From NCBI RefSeq assembly GCF_009389715.1, contig NW_024067834.1, positions 248,001 to 312,000 on the forward strand: 64,000 nucleotides of DNA, written 5' to 3'. This DNA comes from Phoenix dactylifera (lineage: Eukaryota; Streptophyta; Magnoliopsida; Arecales; Arecaceae). Positions 58,301 to 64,000 of the stretch are shown piece by piece (the stretch's first letter is position 1; every line of letters begins with the position of its first letter). The notes beneath the pieces were generated by a model, which had not been told where the DNA came from, searched no databases, and saw nothing but the letters and a program-made list of their open reading frames with translations. Both the position numbers and the translations under genes were made by a program.

Positions 58301-59578
58301 CATCCATCTCTCATGGTGAGGGAGGAGAGGACAACAGAGACGTTTGTGAAGCTGAGGCGTTACTCCAACATTGAGGAGGAGATGGTGCAGCTCCTTCATA
58401 TTATTTTACAGACATTATTTAAATGTCATCAGTTATCCTTCATCATTAAATTGTTGCTATTTATTTATTTTTTTTACCACCAAAGAATTTACATATTTTT
58501 AAATACTAGTAAATATTAAAAAATACTATAAAAAATAATTTTTAGTGGTTTATAAAAAAAACGTTGCCAATTAATCAACGATATAAATTTGCGACATTAT
58601 GTCGATATTTGATAAAAATTTTGTTAAAAATGCTGGCAGTATTTTTTTTTAAAAAAAATTCCGTTGTGTTTTTTTACATGGGTAAACTTTTTTTTGTTTT
58701 TGTGTTGAGAGAGGAGGCATGAAAAGTTCAGCAGCAATATATTTATTCGGGCGACCAAAGCCATTAATGTTTTTCCCTATGTGATCGCGGCCATCCATGC
58801 TTCGCGTTGTAAAATGTATTCCTGTGTTTGGATCATGTACTGCTGAGCTTGGTCGGTGGACAGGGTTGAGGAGAGTCGGTTGACGGCAGGAAGCGACGAG
58901 AGTAACCCAAGCATTTATAGCCTGACTTGTAGATGGGAAGAGAGGCCCATTCCATTGCTGCTGCAACCACCATCATCGTCGTGTAAATGCTCCCAACTTC
59001 CACCGTCGAAGCATTCAACGAATGAGAATCTAATGCTGAGACTAAGTGAGCCGCTCGCTTTTCCTCCGCATGGGCACTTGCGCTTTCACCTGCCTCGCAA
59101 TCTCTTTCCTTCTTCTTCCTAATGCCATTTGAAGGTCGGGTGCAGTGGGTGTCAGATCTCATTCAATGAAGCCATCTCCCTATCTTGTCCATGCGAACGG
59201 ATTAAGATAGCTGTTGTTCACGGGTACACGGCCGTCGTATTAATGCAATACAGTAATGCAATACAGTGTATTCCTTCTTGGAAATTTGGGATGGATTGAC
59301 GGATGGGAAACATAAGCTCCGCCAAAGAAGCAGCGGTGGTGAAGAAAGAGGTAGAGGAACGTCAACTTCATTATCCTTGCGAAGTGAGAACGGCTTTTCT
59401 TCTTTCCGCATGCAGGCCGACGATATCAAAGATGGCTGGGGGTTATTTGAGTACGCAGCACTGCAGGCAGATCATCTACGGCTCAAGCCAGTGGCAAATT
59501 CCTCCAAGCGAGTTATTTTTGATGGACGAAAAGGAATAGAAGAAATTTGCTTTCCGTTAAAAGTTTAACATCCCTGGT
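55352..59578. other. eIF4B 3'UTR and long intergenic region
   Basis: Only repeats and weak signals were seen: a (GTAT)n repeat at 56861-56884 and a (CA)n repeat at 57817-57838. A 69-codon frame at 57006-57215, preceded by a TC-rich leader, resembles no known family. Compositionally odd GGCC-rich text flanks it at 56755-56850 and 57410-57530, as in a small transposon or captured gene fragment. The stretch 57960-58680 is very AT-rich. Confidence 0.4.
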
Positions 59579-59583
59579 GTACT

Positions 59584-60022
59584 TATAACAATCCAGGACC
59601 TCACCCAAAATGGCTAGTCGGAAGGTATTATTTGGGTTCCTTGATCCTGTATAGGTACCCAAGATTTACCCAGCGAATAACCGATGTGAGACTAAACACA
59701 CGCCCGCACGGGTCCTCACATACTCCCCCCGTTCAAGCCCTGACGTCCTCATCAAGCTAAGAGTTCAAATCTATTCAAATCTAATCACAAACACCATGAT
59801 TGACCCATGGTCAGCCCCAATGGATCCATGCTGCAGTGTCCCCTAGTCCACATAAGTTATGGGCCAGGTCCGCTCTGATACCATTTGTAACAACCCAGGA
59901 CCTCACCCAAAATGGCTAGTCGGAAGGTATTATTTAGGTTCTTTGATCCTGTATAGGTACCCAAGATTTACTCAGTGAATAATCGATGTGAGACTAAACA
60001 CACGCCCGCACGGATCCTCACA
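59584..60022 (-). mobile_element. TRIM element with intact LTRs and perfect target-site duplication
   Basis: The element is 439 bp. The LTRs are 59584-59720 and 59886-60022, both 137 bp. On the minus strand the LTR reads TGTGAGGATCC...GTTACA. It is followed after a short spacer by TGGTATCAGAGC (59883-59872), the exact primer-binding site for initiator tRNA-Met. A purine-rich ACGGGGGGAGTA lies before the distal LTR. GTACT flanks both ends (59579-59583 and 60023-60027). The internal part is about 165 bp with no coding capacity, so it depends on enzymes from autonomous elements. The LTRs differ at 8 of 137 positions, all transitions. Confidence 0.95.
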
Positions 60023-60027
60023 GTACT

Positions 60028-61524
60028 GTAGGCAAGATATCATATTAAGAGGCCTACCAATGCACACTTTGCTCTTCCATTCTCAAAATCTGTAGTAGGT
60101 TGCCCTCCTTCTAAACTTCCAAAGCCTCACCGTTATAATTGGAGTTGGATTTCACCTCTAATATAATTACTGGAGGCATTATAAATTGCCTGAGAGAAGC
60201 AATCAGCGCACTTCGACATCCTTAGATTTATAAGTTCAAATTATGGTTTAAATGGCCCTATAAAACATTGATTAATTCATTGAAATAATAATAATCATCA
60301 AACCAATTGTTTTGCTACCTAGAGCAAGAAAGACGTCGTATAGGAAAATCATGGCTTCCAACGAAATGCTCATCAACAGCTAGTCGATCAGTATGCGATT
60401 TATCTTGCTTCCGAAGGCTACGTATAATAGATCCGAAGTGGTTTTGACCACTCCAAATTGATTTATGAGAGTAATCCTGAATTGCCTCTCCCATGGACAA
60501 ATGTGATGGCGAGTAGTTAAAAACGACGTGGCTTTTAAATGTTTTAGGCCAGTTGGAAGGTAGCGTTATCTGGAAATCACTAGCCACGGATCCAAGGTCC
60601 ATAAATGGCGCATTTCTCTCTGGTTTTATTTCCTCGTCCATGGAAACAATGTGGGGAGCTCATGCTATTGAGGGACCTCAGTAATCTTGCCTTTCTCATC
60701 AACGAGATTGCTGCACGATGGAGGCAAATCGTGGAACGCTTCTGTGCGGCCATCTGATGCCCTCGCACATCATGAAGCAAAACCATGGCTCTCCAAGACA
60801 AGCAGGACAGCAGCTTTCCTAGAATTTGATAGCAGTTCGAGGTTCTGGAGATACTCGTGCTTCTCATCTCAGATCTTCGGGTATTAATGTTCGGATCCAG
60901 TGAGTTCAGTGCGGATCGGACTGTGGGATCGATCCATGTTGACACCTTGATCCGTTTTTATGCACTGCCTTCTGTGAGGATACATTGATCCAAGCAGGAC
61001 AGCTTGGATTGGAACTGTTTATTCTTCTCAATTGCACCATTCACTCAAGTGTAGATATGCAGTAGCCAAACATGTTTTCGCTCCTCGTGTGTAAACTAAA
61101 TTATATTTACATGGGGAAGTAAATGCAGTCATATCTGAAGATAAAAAAACTCCTATAATGGGGAAAGACGAACTTTTGACTGACTTCGCTGTAGAAGATC
61201 TGCCTTCGCCGCCGAGTATATCAAATCTCAAAAAGCCCCAACGCAAAGGGGAAGCCCCTCCACGACAATATCGCCAGTTGAGGGGGGCAGTTGGAAGCAC
61301 ACGAACCTCATTTATTATTTCACTCTCGGATCCTCCCATTTTATATTCGCCACGCTACTCCGCAGCATCCCCACCTCCCACCATCCCTCGCTTCTCTACT
61401 CCCTAACCAAAACCCCTTTCCCACCTCTCTCTCTCCCCTTCTTCTTCCTGGCAGTAGATTGTGATCTTTAGCTCATTCGCTTCCAGATCCTCACTTTCTC
61501 ATTCTTGTAACTCGCATTCCTCCG
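60028..61524. other. Intergenic region upstream of the Ole e 1-like gene
   Basis: Two overlapping minus-strand frames at 60315-60641 and 60580-60945 are out of phase with each other and match no family I recognise; a decayed gene is possible. No convincing TATA box was found; TTATATTCGCC at about 61340 is a weak candidate. A C/T-rich leader at about 61390-61450 precedes the next gene. Confidence 0.4.
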
Positions 61525-63437
61525 ATGAGTCGCCCGAAGGATTTTTCATGGGTATTGGCAGCTATAGCTGCCATGTTTATAGGAGGGGATTTGAGAGTAG
61601 GCGCAGATACAATGGTGACCGGGAGCGTCTTCTGCGACCAATGCAAAGATGGCCATTGGAGCCTCTTCGACTATCCTCTCGATGGTACCGTAAAATAAAT
61701 CCCACCATTCTCTCCCCAGCTACTGTATATAAGATAAATTAAAGTTCATGTTGTTATGTTCTTAAGAACAAGTTGTTACTGCTTCAAAACAAAATCAGGA
61801 GCGAAGGTGGCGGTGACGTGCGGAGGAGCGGACGGCCAAATGACAGCGTACAAAGAAGACAGCACCAACTGGCTGGGCTGCTACACGGTGAGATTCGAGG
61901 GGAACCCGGACCTGAGCGGCTGCTACGCGCGGGTGGTGGGGGGGCCGGAAGGGTGCGGCGCCGGGGCCGGGCCGGCGCGGGGTCTGACCCTCATGTTCCG
62001 GATGTTTGGAATGGCCATGTACACGGTGGACCCGCTGCTGTCCCAGCCGCCGCAGCCCATGGGATTCTGCCCGCGCGATTCGGCCCCTCCCTCGTCGCCG
62101 ACGCCGATGCTGCCCCGGCTCCCGCCGCCGCCACCTGTGCCCCGACGGCCACCGGGTCTCCCTTCCTTGGAGGCCTCCGCCTGCTCCTACGAGTACGATC
62201 ACCTGTCTCCCCCATTCTCTCCTTCTCTCCATCACCAACAAATAGTTCTTCATTGAATCCTCGCTTAATTTTTTTTGGATATTTATATAGGGCTATCGGA
62301 TTGGAACAAATGGTATCAAAACAAATTCTGCCTATAACCTATGTAGACTAAGAAAATAATCTCGTAAGAGTTCATAGAGGCTGACTGTGTACCGGTCATG
62401 ATGCTTGTGATTAAATTTGAATAGATTTAAACTCTTAATTCGACAAAAACATCAGAGCTTGAAAAGCAAAAAAAAAATGTAAGGACCGTGTGGACATGTG
62501 TTTGGTCTTAGATCGGTTATTCGTCGAAGAGATCTTAAATATTTATATATGATCGAAGAACACGAAAAAAAATATTTAAGTTGTTATATATTGATTTAGG
62601 GGAGAGGGATTAGCCGTTGGGTTCGACCAGGCAGCCGGGAATTACGCCGCTCCATGCCTGACATTACCGACGTTCTGCATGTGCGTCGCCTGGCCCGCTG
62701 GTAAAGAAGGGCGTGTCAGGCATTGAGTGGTTCTTGGTAGGGTAGGGAAAGGCAGAAACACATCTCAGTTGTGACCACTTTTTTATTGAATCAATGTCCG
62801 AACCGAGCATTTGGGCTTCCATCCTCTTCCAATTATTGGTTAAGAATTTTGCTTTCAGGGGAGTAGCCATGCTGCCGACCATTTTAACCAGTAGTAGCAA
62901 CGTTTTATTAGGAGACATTGCATAAGCTGAAAACCCCTCAATGGTCCTAGAATTCGACATTAGTTTGCTTAATTTTTTGCTTTGCGATGAACAGTGTTAA
63001 TATTAAGATTCAATATTAGGATGTTTTTCCTAATCTTACATTGGATCGCTACTAATTTGCGAACACTGATTGCTAGTAAATGGATGATGCCACAATTCAA
63101 GTGCTACTGGAAGGTGGTGAGCCCACAGACGAGGGTCGCCATGGCTTTTGGACCTATCGCCGCCGGGAGGTACGGGATGAACATGACCCTGTGGGAAGGA
63201 CTCCAAGGGAGGGGAGACCTCTACAGGACGCTGCTTAGAGAAGGGACTGCAGCTCTTCTCAACTCGTATGATAGCTTGAGCTTCTTCTACCCCACACTTG
63301 GTGTGATAGACCACATGAACCGGGCCTTGCTTGGGTCCTCTAGGCAGGCTCTCACTACGGCATTAAGGTTCAGAAGGGCCAACTCCGGTGCATATGGCCC
63401 TGGAAACGTCACCTGCAATTTTAACCCATGTTCGTAA
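61525..63437 (+). CDS. Pollen Ole e 1 allergen/extensin family secreted protein, 3 exons
   Basis: Exons 61525-61684, 61799-62192 and 63077-63437 join in frame to 304 residues. The N terminus has a hydrophobic signal segment (VLAAIAAMFIGG), with likely cleavage after A27. The mature protein starts with the Ole e 1 signature VTGSVFCDQCKDG (C37, C40), followed by DYPL, then GAKVAVTCGG, then CYTVRFEG. A Pro-rich, extensin-like linker of about 25 residues (PRLPPPPPVPRRPPG) follows in exon 2. Exon 3 encodes a C-terminal half with KWMMPQFKCYWKVV, YRTLLREGTAALLNSY and ALRFRRANSGAYG, a segment shared by the longer plant members of this family. The protein probably acts in the cell wall or apoplast; its molecular role is unknown. 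The ATG at 61525 is the only one that supplies a signal peptide in frame. Confidence 0.88.
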
Positions 63438-64000
63438 AATGAGTTTTATTCAATTGAATTCTCTACTCATATGCATGAATTTCTCATGATGTTGTTGTGG
63501 CCTTGGATTTGATTTCACCTTACACATATGATATGTAACTGATACTTATGAGTCAAAGTGCTTAATATATTTATTCGAGCGGGTTGGGAAAAGTATTTAA
63601 TTTCTTATAATTTCCTATCATTTTTGCCCCTGCCTACTTTTTCTTTTCTTTTTTATGTGTGTATTCATTAATTACACTAGTTATATTGCAGGTGCAAGAG
63701 AACAAGCTTGCTGTATATTCAGGAAAAGGATATTTATCGTAGTCAATAAAATTATAAGGCCCAATCCAAATATCCAGTTCATAGCAGTGCGAAATTAGAC
63801 ATAAGTTTGCCCGCTAGACCTCTAGCTAAGAAGGACATAAATGGTCCACATAAGTTCCAAGTTAAAGTTACCCAAGTAAGCTTGCCAAAATTATTGCTCT
63901 AACTTGAAATTGACCAACTCATATTTGATACAATCATCTCAAGCTTGTATTCGTCCAACCTCGGTCTAAGCAAAGCATGCTTAAAATGGCCATCATTGAT
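63438..64000. other. 3' flank of the Ole e 1-like gene
   Basis: The 3'UTR probably ends within the first 200-300 bases. AATAAA occurs at 63746-63751. No further gene is seen before the window ends. Confidence 0.4.

Noticed and set aside
59266-59568. Frames of 78-100 codons just left of the younger TRIM
   Set aside because: Overlapping frames without motif, promoter or splice support.
59584-60022. Cassandra-type TRIM
   Set aside because: The LTR lacks the 5S-rRNA-like promoter that defines Cassandra.
60315-60945. Two overlapping minus-strand frames
   Set aside because: They are out of phase with no splice solution seen and no recognisable family; perhaps a decayed gene.

Overview
The window looks like nuclear DNA of a flowering plant, most likely a monocot and plausibly a palm. 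The reasons are long AT-rich introns, GC-rich first exons, plant-type proteins, a Tat-lineage Ty3/gypsy LTR retrotransposon, miniature retrotransposons (TRIMs) and MITEs. The palm assignment is inference only.

Layout, left to right. (1) 412-11602 (+): an organellar TsaD/Kae1/Qri7-type tRNA threonylcarbamoyltransferase (GCP1), 13 exons, 477 codons. (2) 12464-23006 (+): general transcription factor TFIIB, 7 exons, 313 codons, with introns of 3.9 and 4.7 kb that hold at least one MITE. (3) About 25035-31173 (+): a plant nuclear protein resembling TIME FOR COFFEE, about 696 codons, with a TATA box, a GA-repeat leader and three short upstream ORFs. (4) 32297-45186: a complete 12.9-kb LTR retrotransposon with two 1105-bp LTRs differing at about 11 positions and a perfect CGATC target-site duplication. 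It carries gag, pol (protease, RT, RNase H, second RNase H, integrase), a 1-kb tandem-repeat spacer, and an antisense intron-containing accessory gene with its own TATA box. gag/pol and the antisense gene are interrupted by stop codons. (5) 45612-46620: a decayed AT-rich tandem array. (6) 47071-47592 (+): an intronless cytosolic cyclophilin behind three G-boxes and a TATA box. (7) 51947-55351 (+): eIF4B, two exons, 397 codons. (8) 61525-63437 (+): a secreted Ole e 1/extensin-family protein, three exons, 304 codons. Two copies of one TRIM family lie at 49182-49613 (old) and 59584-60022 (younger, with a perfect GTACT duplication), both on the minus strand.

The host genes are unrelated housekeeping or regulatory genes: tRNA modification, Pol II initiation, clock-like nuclear regulation, protein folding, translation initiation and a cell-wall/secreted protein. 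All are on the plus strand, each has its own promoter, and there is no operon-like organisation. Exon boundaries were set by hand from GT/AG sites, reading-frame continuity and known family sequence, and every junction keeps the frame. I saw no tRNA, rRNA or CRISPR. The most notable structures are the antisense spliced gene in the retrotransposon, the single in-frame TGA between gag and pol, the well-delimited TRIM family, segmental duplications that copy splice sites in two genes, and the upstream ORF cluster of the TIC-like gene.
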